From the NCBI GenBank assembly GCA_040397785.1, contig JBBAVI010000014.1:16287-80286 (forward strand): 64,000 nt of DNA, written 5' to 3'. Under the pieces are notes generated by a model that was not told the DNA's origin, made no database searches, and worked only from the letters and a program-made list of their open reading frames with translations. This stretch comes from M3007 sp040397785 (GTDB taxonomy: Bacteria > Bacteroidota > Bacteroidia > Chitinophagales > Saprospiraceae). Positions 25,866-34,203 of the stretch are shown here, piece by piece; the first letter of the stretch is position 1; each line of letters opens with the position of its first letter. The translations under genes were made by a program, and so were the position numbers.

Positions 25866-26330
25866 ATGTTAAAATTTGCAATCATCCTGGTGGTGATGCT
25901 GCTTTTTTCAGCGGTTATGTACAGCCAGCAATATGCAAAATCCATTGATTTGGTATTTTCCACCAAAGACGGCGCGATACAAGGCTACGACCCGGTGGCG
26001 TATTTTACAGATGGCAAGCCGGTAAAAGGCAAAACCGATCTTACTTATGTCTGGAAGGATGCTACCTGGCATTTTGCTTCCGACGAACATCGTACACTTT
26101 TTGAACAAAACCCCGAAAAATATGCCCCCGAATTTGGCGGCTATTGCGCTTACGGTTGGTCAAAAGGCTACAACGCGAAAACTGAACCAGTAGCCTGGAC
26201 TGTTTTCAATAATAAATTGTACCTCAATTACAACTTGGATGTAAGGACTAAATGGGATGAAAAACGCAGCGAATACCTCGAACTTGCGACAAAATATTAC
26301 CAGGAAGCGGTAGAAAAAGCTAAAAAATAA
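25866..26330 (+). CDS. YHS domain protein, exported
   Basis: 154 residues from the ATG at 25866, chosen because it gives a standard signal peptide (MLKFAIILVVMLLFSAVMYSQ). In-frame starts at 25752 and 25809 would add a poorly hydrophobic extension. The YHS domain (about 35-85) runs from GYDPVAYFTDGKP to FGGYCAYG, with the tyrosine, histidine and serine of the name in WHFAS. YHS domains are thought to bind metal, often copper. It heads a probable YHS-osmC-marR operon, 36 bp before the OsmC gene. Its role in the stress cluster is inferred only from position. Confidence 0.82.
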   Translation: MLKFAIILVVMLLFSAVMYSQQYAKSIDLVFSTKDGAIQGYDPVAYFTDGKPVKGKTDLTYVWKDATWHFASDEHRTLFEQNPEKYAPEFGGYCAYGWSKGYNAKTEPVAWTVFNNKLYLNYNLDVRTKWDEKRSEYLELATKYYQEAVEKAKK

Positions 26331-26366
26331 AACCCTATTTGGTTTAACCCAATAAAATTTTAAATC

Positions 26367-26807
26367 ATGGCAACGAAAATTTCATTAAAAAACCTTCCCG
26401 AAGGTTTTCAATCCGTAATTTCCAATGGCAAACACGCAATCCTCGGCGATGAGCCCATTTCATCAAAAGGAACCGACCTGGGCTTTAGTCCGGAAGACTT
26501 GATCCTTTCGGCCATTGGTGCATGTAAAGTTTCAACGGTGCGCTTTATTGCGCGCAAACACGGTTGGGAAATCGGCAATGTACATGCCAAACTGGAAATG
26601 AAAGTGGAGCGCCAAAGCACGGGGCTACATACAGCGGTAAGCGTTCAAATTGAAATTGAAGGCGATCTTACCGATGACCAACGGACAGAATTGCTGCGCC
26701 AGGCCGATCGTTGCTATGTGCACCGCATGATTGAAGGCACTTGGTCGATTGGCTCTGCAATACCTGTTTCACAAGATTCAACCGTATCTATGGAAAATGA
26801 TGCTTAA
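26367..26807 (+). CDS. OsmC family protein
   Basis: 146 residues. The two redox cysteines sit in SAIGACKVST (about residue 53) and ADRCYVHR (about 116), the OsmC/Ohr arrangement. GTDLGFSPEDLILSA is the usual family segment before the first cysteine. These small dimeric proteins reduce organic hydroperoxides using lipoyl or other dithiol donors. It lies between a YHS and a MarR gene, the latter starting 37 bp downstream, so OhrR-like control is likely. Assignment to OsmC rather than the Ohr subgroup is provisional. Confidence 0.88.
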   Translation: MATKISLKNLPEGFQSVISNGKHAILGDEPISSKGTDLGFSPEDLILSAIGACKVSTVRFIARKHGWEIGNVHAKLEMKVERQSTGLHTAVSVQIEIEGDLTDDQRTELLRQADRCYVHRMIEGTWSIGSAIPVSQDSTVSMENDA

Positions 26808-26844
26808 TTCGCTGAACTTTGCAGTCTCAAATGCTGAGCCAAGT

Positions 26845-27297
26845 ATGCAAGGAAATTTTCAAAATGAATACCACCATTTGCGCGCCAACCTGTTGCGCAT
26901 CGGCGCCTGGTTGCGGCAAGAGGTAAATGAGGTCCTCGAACCTTTCGGGATCACGCAACAACAGTTTAACGCACTACGGATTCTGCGCGGGCAGATGAAC
27001 GTAGTGCGTTCTACGTCGTTTAGTACCAATGATTTACGCGATTTATTACTCGATAAAAGCGCCGATACCTCCCGATTGGTCGATCGCCTGGTGGATAAAG
27101 GGTATGTCCTGAAAGCACCCTGTACCGTTGATTCCCGTCGGGTTAATTTGAAATTGTCGGAAACTGGTCTGCAATTGCTATCCGAAATCGACCAGAAAAT
27201 GACCGATATGGACGCTATTTTAGGGAATATTTCTGAAAAAGAAGCCGGTACATTAAATGGTTTTTTAGATCGGTTGTTAGTGATGAGTGATGAGTGA
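26845..27297 (+). CDS. MarR family transcriptional regulator
   Basis: 150 residues from the ATG at 26845. Longer starts overlap the OsmC gene in another frame. It is a winged-helix MarR fold: GITQQQFNALRIL, a recognition helix in DKSADTSRLVDRLVDKGYV, and a wing in CTVDSRRVNLKLSETG. There is no N-terminal peroxide-sensing cysteine of the OhrR kind: the only cysteine is in APCTVDS. If it senses peroxides the mechanism differs. The two ATGTTTAAAACAT palindromes upstream of this cluster are its best candidate operators. Confidence 0.85.
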   Translation: MQGNFQNEYHHLRANLLRIGAWLRQEVNEVLEPFGITQQQFNALRILRGQMNVVRSTSFSTNDLRDLLLDKSADTSRLVDRLVDKGYVLKAPCTVDSRRVNLKLSETGLQLLSEIDQKMTDMDAILGNISEKEAGTLNGFLDRLLVMSDE

Positions 27298-27399
27298 GGA
27301 GTTGGACGTTGACATTTGGCCACGCGCGCAACCAAACCCAAGAGCATCGCACCCTTTATTTCGAAATTCGGTGTTCTGCTGTTCGATATTTAAAAGTAT

Positions 27400-28008
27400 T
27401 TACTTTTTTCCTGCTCGCAACCGCGCAATTTCCGCTTCCAACTGTTCAATATACTGTTTTTGAGGCCCGAATGCGGCTTGTATCTCTTCCACCGTATAAC
27501 GCGACGTAATGTGCTGCGGACAATTCCAGTCGAAGGCTTTGATATCAAACAACATCATCCGCTCCGGACGGTGTTTGTAATCGGCTGGGTCCAGATCCTC
27601 AAAAAGTGCAGGGTCGTCTTCCAGGGCAACAATACGCACATCGGCATACAATTTCAGCCTGGCCTTTTGTGGATAAGAAACCATGATAATAGATACCTGG
27701 GGGCGCGTTTGGATATTTCCGACCGAGATGTATTGTTTATTGCCGGTAAAATCCACCAACCCGATTGTTTTATCATCTAATACTTTTACAAAACCCTTGG
27801 GTCCGCCGCGGTGCTGGATGTAAGGGTATCCGTTTTCGCCGATGCTGGCCATGTAAAAACTATCACGCTCTTCAATAAAGCCGATTTCATTGTCGGATAG
27901 CCCATCTACCACATTGCTTTTTTCTACCCGCTCGTAGGAAAGTCGACTGCCCTGGGTTTCCTGAAGGGCTTTAATGGCATCGGTAAAGGCAAATTTTGCG
28001 TAATTCAT
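27400..28008 (-). CDS. Pyridoxamine 5'-phosphate oxidase-like flavin-binding protein
   Basis: 202 residues from the ATG at 28008. A longer start at 28062 is less likely. The split-barrel FMN domain (about 35-150) includes SFYMASIGENGYPYIQHRGG and DFTGNKQYISVGN, typical of the PNPOx-like superfamily. A C-terminal coiled segment, YIEQLEAEIARLRAG, probably dimerises. Members reduce diverse substrates with FMN or F420; the substrate here is unknown. It lies downstream of tetR on the same strand, and a tetR-type operator lies at 28104-28117 in the gap, so it is the likely regulated target. Confidence 0.82.
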   Translation of the reverse strand: MNYAKFAFTDAIKALQETQGSRLSYERVEKSNVVDGLSDNEIGFIEERDSFYMASIGENGYPYIQHRGGPKGFVKVLDDKTIGLVDFTGNKQYISVGNIQTRPQVSIIMVSYPQKARLKLYADVRIVALEDDPALFEDLDPADYKHRPERMMLFDIKAFDWNCPQHITSRYTVEEIQAAFGPQKQYIEQLEAEIARLRAGKK

Positions 28009-28103
28009 GGTGGTGCGGTGTTGATGGAGGAAAGAAAAATGTTTCTTATGAATTGTTTGCAAGCATTTAGGCTTTAATGCCAGAAAGTTTAAATGGTAAA
28101 TGT

Positions 28104-28117
28104 ACAGACAAGTCTGT
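28104..28117. promoter_or_regulatory. TetR-type operator upstream of the PNPOx-like gene
   Basis: Palindrome ACAGACAAGTCTGT with arms ACAGAC/GTCTGT, identical to the copy at 28709-28722 in front of tetR. On the minus strand it contains a TTG about 17 bp before a weak TA-rich -7 candidate for the PNPOx-like gene. Confidence 0.75.
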
Positions 28118-28137
28118 TTTTATATGTTTAAAAAAAT

Positions 28138-28668
28138 TTAAAGCAATTTTTGGGCAATGGTTTTGGTCGTCTCAATCGGCCAATCGGCACCGTACACTTT
28201 GCTGGTAACCAAAGCCGCATCAAACAGCACGTACAATTCGTCCGCGAGTTTTTCTTTGCCGATTGGTCTAAGGATTTCAGCAAACAAATTGCGAACATGG
28301 TTTTTCTGGGTTTTAATCATCGACTTCACGTCTTCATGCTCTTGGGGCAATTCGGCGGCCACATTCAAGAAATTGCACCCGTTGTAACTGGTTTGTTTGG
28401 AAAATGCGATTAAAAAGTCAAACATCGCCAGTACTTTATCTTGCGGTGTTTTTGGTTTGGCAATCACCTCAGCCAGTATTTTATTGGTGTCGATGGCCGT
28501 TACGCGCAGGTATTCCACCAACAAATCCTCTTTAGACGGAAAATGCTGGTACAAACTCGCCTTGGCCACGCCCGCTTCCTTAATCAACTGGTTGATGCCG
28601 GTGCTGTTATACCCCTGGCTGTAAAAAAGTTTGGCGGCTGTTTCGACAATTCGAGTTCTGGTATCCAT
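28138..28668 (-). CDS. TetR/AcrR family transcriptional repressor
   Basis: 176 residues. The N-terminal HTH follows the TetR pattern: RIVETAAKLFYSQGYNSTGINQLIKEAGV with AKASLYQHFPSKEDLL, quoted in parts. The ligand domain contains NGCNFLNVAAEL, typical of the LmrA/YxaF-like C-terminal group. Identical ACAGACAAGTCTGT palindromes lie upstream of this gene, overlapping its -33 element, and before the PNPOx-like gene. It therefore probably represses itself and that gene. The inducer is unknown; quinones or xenobiotics are usual in the group. Confidence 0.92.
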   Translation of the reverse strand: MDTRTRIVETAAKLFYSQGYNSTGINQLIKEAGVAKASLYQHFPSKEDLLVEYLRVTAIDTNKILAEVIAKPKTPQDKVLAMFDFLIAFSKQTSYNGCNFLNVAAELPQEHEDVKSMIKTQKNHVRNLFAEILRPIGKEKLADELYVLFDAALVTSKVYGADWPIETTKTIAQKLL

Positions 28669-28685
28669 GTGTTTTAGTTCCAGGA

Positions 28686-28722
28686 CAAAGATATGGGATG
28701 TTTTTTAAACAGACAAGTCTGT
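28686..28722 (-). promoter_or_regulatory. tetR promoter with overlapping operator
   Basis: On the minus strand TATCTTTG (28693-28686) is an exact -7 box. A TTG at 28716-28714 lies 20 bp upstream as the -33 element, and this TTG is inside the palindrome ACAGACAAGTCTGT at 28709-28722. Repressor binding would directly block the promoter, which shows autoregulation by layout. Confidence 0.78.
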
Positions 28723-28735
28723 ACGTATTTCTTTT

Positions 28736-28770
28736 AACACCGAACACCGAACACCGAACACCGAACACAG
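28736..28770. repeat. 7-bp tandem repeat, five units
   Basis: Five units of AACACCG, the last imperfect, at 28736-28770, upstream of tetR. It is a simple microsatellite of the kind common between Bacteroidota genes and could vary by slippage. Confidence 0.8.
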
Positions 28771-28804
28771 AAGTTATGGGAGACATTTGGGCACGTTTTC
28801 AACC

Positions 28805-29008
28805 CTAAAAACTAAGCATTTCTCCAATAAAATGAACCTCCGGAACTGGTTTCCCTGGCCAAAACAAGGCATCTGTTAAAATTGGATGGTTCGAATGTAT
28901 ACTGCCTACGGTAAAAACTTTGTGCTCGTAATAAACGGCCTGAATTTGGTGGTACCGAATTACATAGGCGCACATCACACAAGGTTCATGTGTGGTAATT
29001 AGTTGACT
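28805..29008 (-). pseudogene. C-terminal fragment of a nucleoside/CMP deaminase
   Basis: The minus strand reads LITTHEPCVMCAYVIRYHQ and continues through VYYEHKVFTVGSIHSNHP to GEMLSF and a stop at 28807-28805. HEPCVMCAYVIR is the second zinc-binding motif (PCxxC) of the cytidine deaminase-like superfamily. The first zinc motif (HAE) and the start codon are missing, so only about 65 of the usual 150 residues remain. The fragment begins directly after the stop codon of the haloperoxidase-like gene, in the same frame. Confidence 0.72.
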
Positions 29009-30355
29009 CTATTTACGAAACTGCAAGGCAAGTACATTTTTACTAACCAAAACACCTTGTTTCTTGCCGTTTTCTATAGCCGAACGAAAATTATGGCCTG
29101 CATACATGCTTGAAAAAGCAGCTTCCTCGGCAGCAGCATGGAAGGATTCATAAATCCGTTCAGTACCATTTATATCGGTGCGACTTACATGGGTCTTATC
29201 AGTAAAAGTGGCGTTGAAGCCAAAGAAGGATGACAATATTTCTGCCATGGTCGTAAATTGTACTGCGTTAATGGCGGTATATTCAGGATAAGGCGGCGTG
29301 CTCAGGGTTGTTTGATACCCGGGATCAATTTGTGCTCGAATGTATGAAACTGGACGAGTCAGGTTGTATTTGTATTTTGACTTCCAGGAATTGACAAAAG
29401 CATCATGCATGCCAATGCCCAGTTTGGAATAGGCTTCTGCGGCAGTCGCCAGGTTCGATTTATTCACTTCCAGCATTTGCTTCAAAATCGAAATGGCATG
29501 TCCAGCAGGTGTAGCACTTTTGCCCGGCTCATCGTACCAATATGCCGCTATGTTTTTTTGATCGTTGGTTATGGTTTCTTTAAAGGAATAAATTTCAAGT
29601 GCCTGCACATAAAAAATGGAAGATGCCGAGGTGGAATAAGGTGGGTGTGCCGCTACAGCCACGCCAGCACCGTTTTGTTCTACGAAACAACGAACATTAC
29701 CCCAATTAGGCTGCAAGGGAATTTTCTGGAACGTTGGCGGCGTAGGAATCCAGGATCCTGTAAAGGATGGTACATTATAGGTAATAGGATAATTGCGGTC
29801 ATACGCTTCATCCTGGCCATCGGTTTTGGAATATTTGTAAACGCCAGATCCGACTAAGTCACCATATTCTTTCGAACGATCAAATATTTCCTGCGAGGTG
29901 GTTGCTGCGAATTCTGCCTCAAACTGATCTTCCAGCGTTTTGATTTGTGCCAAATTTTCGGCAGACGTGTTTTTGTACAGGTTGGTCAGCATCAGAGCCA
30001 GTGCCCGGTTGGCACATACACCCCAATGATAATCGGTACTGTTTTTAGGCTCGGGCACGGTGCCTGGTAAAAAATTGGTAACATAACTTTGCAAAGTGTG
30101 ATAGTCGGGCATACCGCCAACCACCGATTCGTACAAGGCTAATCCAGTGTACGCAAACGCACGGGCTGCTACAGGTGCAGTAAAGCCGGGTGTTTCTTTT
30201 GCCAGTTTTAAAGAGAGGGAAAACCAGGAATTGGCCACTTTTGCGTCAATTTCTGCCGTTTTTAGCCGTTTTGGTTCGTTTGCGCTGTCTGGCTTGCAAG
30301 CGTTGAAGCACAAAATACCTATGAAGATTAGCGTGAAACGCATTGAATTTTTCAT
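29009..30355 (-). CDS. Vanadium haloperoxidase/PAP2-like lipoprotein with a degenerate active site
   Basis: 448 residues. A lipoprotein signal with lipobox FNAC (Cys 20) precedes a helical vanadium-dependent haloperoxidase-like domain. The first phosphate/vanadate motif is present as K-Y-N-L-T-R-P (about 332-338). The central motif, normally PPFPEYPSGHS, reads PPYPEYTAINA, so the S-G-H with the acid-base histidine is absent. The last motif reads SSMYAGHNFRSA. It is probably on the outer or inner membrane facing the periplasm. It may have lost catalysis or changed chemistry. It sits before a deaminase remnant. Confidence 0.78.
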   Translation of the reverse strand: MKNSMRFTLIFIGILCFNACKPDSANEPKRLKTAEIDAKVANSWFSLSLKLAKETPGFTAPVAARAFAYTGLALYESVVGGMPDYHTLQSYVTNFLPGTVPEPKNSTDYHWGVCANRALALMLTNLYKNTSAENLAQIKTLEDQFEAEFAATTSQEIFDRSKEYGDLVGSGVYKYSKTDGQDEAYDRNYPITYNVPSFTGSWIPTPPTFQKIPLQPNWGNVRCFVEQNGAGVAVAAHPPYSTSASSIFYVQALEIYSFKETITNDQKNIAAYWYDEPGKSATPAGHAISILKQMLEVNKSNLATAAEAYSKLGIGMHDAFVNSWKSKYKYNLTRPVSYIRAQIDPGYQTTLSTPPYPEYTAINAVQFTTMAEILSSFFGFNATFTDKTHVSRTDINGTERIYESFHAAAEEAAFSSMYAGHNFRSAIENGKKQGVLVSKNVLALQFRK

Positions 30356-30694
30356 GAACTGCGTGTTTGGATGATTGTTGCGAGGTAAAATTATAACAAA
30401 AGTTGATAGGATTATCCAATTGATTAAAAGAATTACACATTTATGTAGTGTTCAATAATTGTTCCAATCTTGCCGACCTACACTGCAGATTTTAGCATTT
30501 CAGTCGATTTTTTTGATTTTTTAACATACCGCTTCTGTTATTGCCATTTCTATTGGGTTTACTATCAAATGAATCCAGATATTTGCACCCAACCGCTGCA
30601 AGCTTGAATCAGTTGGATTTCGCAAAGTGGGGCCGTTTGGAACGATAATAGGTTTCAGATCATTCATTAACCATTTACAACGATTGCTTTAATC
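30356..30694. other. Divergent intergenic region
   Basis: It separates the haloperoxidase-like lipoprotein from the M28 peptidase. It must hold promoters for both, but I see no box close to consensus, no RNA gene and no repeat. Confidence 0.4.
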
Positions 30695-32329
30695 ATGAAA
30701 CTTCGTTATTTACTGCTGCTCTTGTTGCCGGCTACCTTTTTAGGGGCCCAAACTGATACGAGCAAATTTTATAAGGCTGATTTGCCACTGAGCAAAACTG
30801 TTCGCCCATATCCTTTAACGGATCCAACGGCGTTTATGAACACGATTACAGCCTCCGATTTGAAAGCGCTGCTGGATGTACTCGCTTCAAAATCCATGGA
30901 AGGCCGCGAAACGGGGGAAGCGGGCCAACGTAAAGCCGCCGATTTTATCGCGCAACAGCTTAAAGATGCCGGTATTCCTGCCAAAGGAGATCGTAATTCT
31001 TACTTCCAAAAGATTTTGCTTTCCAATGAATCCTGGTCAAACTTGAGTTTGAAAGTGGAAGAACAGGAATTCAAAAATAAATTGGATTACTACGTTTATC
31101 CCGCCTTCAACCCAAAAATGCCCGAACTCAACCTGAAAGAACTGGTTTTTGTAGGATATGGCATCGAAGATCCTAAATACAACGATTACGCAAAAGCCGA
31201 TGTAAAAGGCAAAGCAGTGATCTATTTTGATGGCGAGCCGATTGATGAGGCAGGCAAATCAAAAATTACAGGCGATATGTATCGTTCTAACTGGTCTGTT
31301 GACTGGAAGAAAAAAGTGAAACTGGCCAAAGAAAAGGGAGCCATCATGGTGTTTATCATCGACCCTAAAATTGCTGATAACCTGAAATCCAGCCGCCGCG
31401 CCCTGTCTTCGGGTGGCTGGAAACCGGTGGCCTCAAATTCCGAAAAATCTACGGCCGAATGGGTCAATAATATATTCGTATCCCCTGCGCTGGCCAATGT
31501 CCTGTTGGGCGATAAAGCCGATAAGATACTTGCAACCCTCGTAGATGGTGGTACCGATAAATTCAAGCCCACCAAGGTGAAGCGCAAAATTGAGCTTCAC
31601 ATGGATAAGGAAGGTGCTACCCTCGAAGGCTCCAATGTGGTAGCAGTGATTGAAGGCATTGACCCCTTGTTGAAAAAGGAATACGTTTTTGTGACCGCAC
31701 ATTACGACCACCTCGGATCTCCCGATAGTTCGGTGGTTTATTATGGTGCCGACGATAATGGCTCCGGCACTTCCGGAGTAATTGAAATTGCACGCGCATT
31801 TCAGGAGGCACGCAAACAAGGTGTCGGCCCCAAAAGAACGGTCGTTTGTATGCTGGTTAGTGGCGAAGAAAAAGGCCTGCTAGGCTCCAAATATTATGTT
31901 GAATTTCCGCTTTTCCCATTGGACAAAACCGTGGTGGATGTCAACATTGACATGATTGGTCGACTTGATGAACAACATAAAAACAACCCTAATTATATTT
32001 ATGTGATTGGTTCTGATCGTTTAAGCCCAGAATTGCATGAAATAAATGAGCGGGTAAATATGGAGTACACCAAAATGGAGCTGGATTACAAATACAATGC
32101 AAAAGACGATCCGAACCATTACTACGAACGCAGCGACCATTACAATTTTGCCGAAAAAGGCATTCCTGCAATCTTCTATTTCAATGGAACACACCCCGAT
32201 TACCACCGTCCAACCGATACTGTCGAGAAGATTAATTTCGATGCCTTGGCGAAACGTGCGCAATTGGCTTTCCTTACCGCTTGGGAAGTAGCAGACCGTC
32301 CTTCACGCCTGGCTGTGGAGAAAAAATAA
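30695..32329 (+). CDS. Secreted M28 family zinc aminopeptidase with inserted PA-like domain
   Basis: 544 residues. A signal peptide (1-18) is followed by a PA-like domain (about 130-300) inserted before the M28 core. Metal and catalytic landmarks are in order: TAHYDHLG (His, about 340), GADDNGSGTSG (bridging Asp), SGEEKGLLGS (catalytic Glu), DVNIDMIGR (Asp) and ERSDHYNF (final His). It removes N-terminal residues from peptides in the periplasm or outside with two zinc ions. There is no T9SS tail. A POT peptide transporter lies 2.7 kb downstream, consistent with peptide use. A strong terminator follows. Confidence 0.92.
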   Translation: MKLRYLLLLLLPATFLGAQTDTSKFYKADLPLSKTVRPYPLTDPTAFMNTITASDLKALLDVLASKSMEGRETGEAGQRKAADFIAQQLKDAGIPAKGDRNSYFQKILLSNESWSNLSLKVEEQEFKNKLDYYVYPAFNPKMPELNLKELVFVGYGIEDPKYNDYAKADVKGKAVIYFDGEPIDEAGKSKITGDMYRSNWSVDWKKKVKLAKEKGAIMVFIIDPKIADNLKSSRRALSSGGWKPVASNSEKSTAEWVNNIFVSPALANVLLGDKADKILATLVDGGTDKFKPTKVKRKIELHMDKEGATLEGSNVVAVIEGIDPLLKKEYVFVTAHYDHLGSPDSSVVYYGADDNGSGTSGVIEIARAFQEARKQGVGPKRTVVCMLVSGEEKGLLGSKYYVEFPLFPLDKTVVDVNIDMIGRLDEQHKNNPNYIYVIGSDRLSPELHEINERVNMEYTKMELDYKYNAKDDPNHYYERSDHYNFAEKGIPAIFYFNGTHPDYHRPTDTVEKINFDALAKRAQLAFLTAWEVADRPSRLAVEKK

Positions 32330-32385
32330 AAGTTGATGCGTTAAAACCAGGCCTACTTGCCTGCGTTGGTAATTAAACATGAATC

Positions 32386-32423
32386 ATCCCGAATTTTGGC
32401 GAAATCAAAATTCGGGATTTTTT
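32386..32423 (+). terminator. Terminator of the M28 peptidase gene
   Basis: ATCCCGAATTTTG (32386-32398) pairs with CAAAATTCGGGAT (32406-32418) around a 7-nt loop, then T6. Confidence 0.95.
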
Positions 32424-32536
32424 ATCCATTACCACGAGTACTCGGCAAAATAGTCCTTACTAATACGAAAAGAAAATACCAATGCTACCCAAATGATGCA
32501 TAACAACGGAAGCCTCCTTAAGTCCCGCGTAAGTGC

Positions 32537-32589
32537 GTAAATTCTATTGACGGGGCGACTTTTTAAATCACCCCGCCAATAGAATTTAC
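32537..32589. repeat. Long imperfect inverted repeat, REP/MITE-like
   Basis: Arms of 21 bp (from GTAAATTCTATTG at 32537, matched at 32569-32589) with two mismatches enclose an 11-nt AT loop. It lies in a 316-bp stretch without a gene between the M28 terminator and the GWxTD gene. There is no T tract and a terminator already exists upstream, so a dispersed palindromic repeat is likelier than a terminator. The rest of 32424-32739 shows nothing else. Confidence 0.65.
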
Positions 32590-32739
32590 ATGCTACCACA
32601 AATCCATGAGAAAGTCTACCAAATCCTGTAAATTTATGCGGCTCAGGAACCTGACTTATGCTAAAAATTGTCGCCGCTATTTGTTTTGGAAACCTGACTT
32701 TTGTGTTTCTTAGTTCAATCATTTTCAACCAGCTGTGCC

Positions 32740-34203
32740 ATGAAAAATTTCCGTTTTTTCCAGCAATATACCTTAATAATATTCTTGTTTTGTCTTCCGG
32801 CAATGTGCCGAGCACTCGATACGGGTGTTACCTATGCCGTTTTTTCTACAACGGATAAGTCATACATTGAAGTGAATGTGGGCATTGCAGGTCAAACCGT
32901 TACCTACAAGCCCATCGACAGCACGCAAATGCAGGCAAGCGTAGAGGTTTTGATGCTGATTAAACGCGGCGCAGAAATTATAAATTATGAAAAATACGTG
33001 CTTAACAGTCCCATTGTAACCGCCCCGGAGGCTTTGTTGGACGTAAAACGCATGTTTGTGCCCAACGGCAATTATACCCTGGAGGTTCAATTTGTCGACA
33101 TGAACAATCCCAATAACAAAGACCTCTTTACGGCTGAATTTACCGTTGATTTTGGTAAAAATCTGTATTTGTCTGAAATTCAGTTACTTAATAAGTTCCA
33201 GCCGGATGCAAGCGCGAATCCGTTTACCAAAAATGGCTTTTTCCTGGAGCCGCTCCCTTTTGGCTATTACGATCGGTACGCAACCAAATTGGCCTTTTAT
33301 GCCGAAATTTACCATACGGATCAACTCAGTGCAGATTACCAAGTGCGTTATTTTATCGAAAAAGAAGAAGGAAATGAGCGTAAATCGCTTATTTCGGTAG
33401 GCACCCAACAGAAAAAAATATCGCCCATGGACGCGATTTTGGTGCAAATGGACATCAGCAAACTGGAAAGCGGCAATTACATCCTCAATGTGGAAATCCG
33501 TTCCAACAGCAATGCGTTGTTAACTAGCCGCAACATCGCTTTCCAGCGCATTAATCCTTTCCTGAATTTTGATGCAACCAGCCTGACGGATGAAATGCTG
33601 GAACGCCAGTTTGTGCAAGCGTTTGATGAAAAAGCATTGAAGTACACCATGCGCGCTATTTCTGCCACGGTTAATTCTTCGGAGGCCGAAATCTTAAATG
33701 GTACCTTACGCTCCGGGGATATAAAGGCGATGCGTTTTTATGTATTTCGCCATTTTGTACGCCTTGACCAAAATAACCCTGAAGCAGCATTTAAATCCTT
33801 TATTGAAAATGCCAATGCCGTACATGCCCGATTCCAAAGCGGATTCCGGTATGGTTTTGAAACGGATCGCGGGCGTACTTACCTGCGTTTTGGCAAGCCC
33901 GACGATATGGTGCACGTAGAAGATGATCCAAGTGCACCACCTTATGAAATCTGGATTTACTATACGTTTCCAAAAACAGGGCAGCAAAACGTGAAATTCC
34001 TGTTTTACAATCCCAGTCTGGCCGGAGAAGACTTTATTTTGCTGCATTCCACGGCACGCGGAGAAATTCGCAATCCAAAATGGGAACGCGTATTGTACTC
34101 CCGGAACGCGGCCGATCAGGAGGAAGGCGATAACTATAACGACGCAACCAATGTACAACGCAACCTGGGCCGCAACGCGCGGGTGTATTTTGAAGATTTT
34201 TAG
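32740..34203 (+). CDS. GWxTD domain-containing secreted protein
   Basis: 487 residues from the ATG at 32740, chosen because it gives a signal peptide (MKNFRFFQQYTLIIFLFCLP). An upstream start at 32701 would bury it. The N-terminal two thirds are beta-sandwich-like (about 25-290). The C-terminal GWxTD-type domain has TDRGRTYLRFGKPDDMVHVE and YEIWIYYTF. These domains occur in Bacteroidota and Acidobacteriota proteins of unknown role, probably periplasmic. It ends 4 bp inside the convergent next gene. Confidence 0.8.
   Translation: MKNFRFFQQYTLIIFLFCLPAMCRALDTGVTYAVFSTTDKSYIEVNVGIAGQTVTYKPIDSTQMQASVEVLMLIKRGAEIINYEKYVLNSPIVTAPEALLDVKRMFVPNGNYTLEVQFVDMNNPNNKDLFTAEFTVDFGKNLYLSEIQLLNKFQPDASANPFTKNGFFLEPLPFGYYDRYATKLAFYAEIYHTDQLSADYQVRYFIEKEEGNERKSLISVGTQQKKISPMDAILVQMDISKLESGNYILNVEIRSNSNALLTSRNIAFQRINPFLNFDATSLTDEMLERQFVQAFDEKALKYTMRAISATVNSSEAEILNGTLRSGDIKAMRFYVFRHFVRLDQNNPEAAFKSFIENANAVHARFQSGFRYGFETDRGRTYLRFGKPDDMVHVEDDPSAPPYEIWIYYTFPKTGQQNVKFLFYNPSLAGEDFILLHSTARGEIRNPKWERVLYSRNAADQEEGDNYNDATNVQRNLGRNARVYFEDF

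Noticed and set aside
28736..28770. Possible CRISPR-like repeat
   Set aside because: The units are 7 bp with no spacers: a simple microsatellite.
32429..32815. Minus-strand frame of 128 codons
   Set aside because: It crosses the 53-nt inverted repeat and the start of the GWxTD gene; not protein-like.
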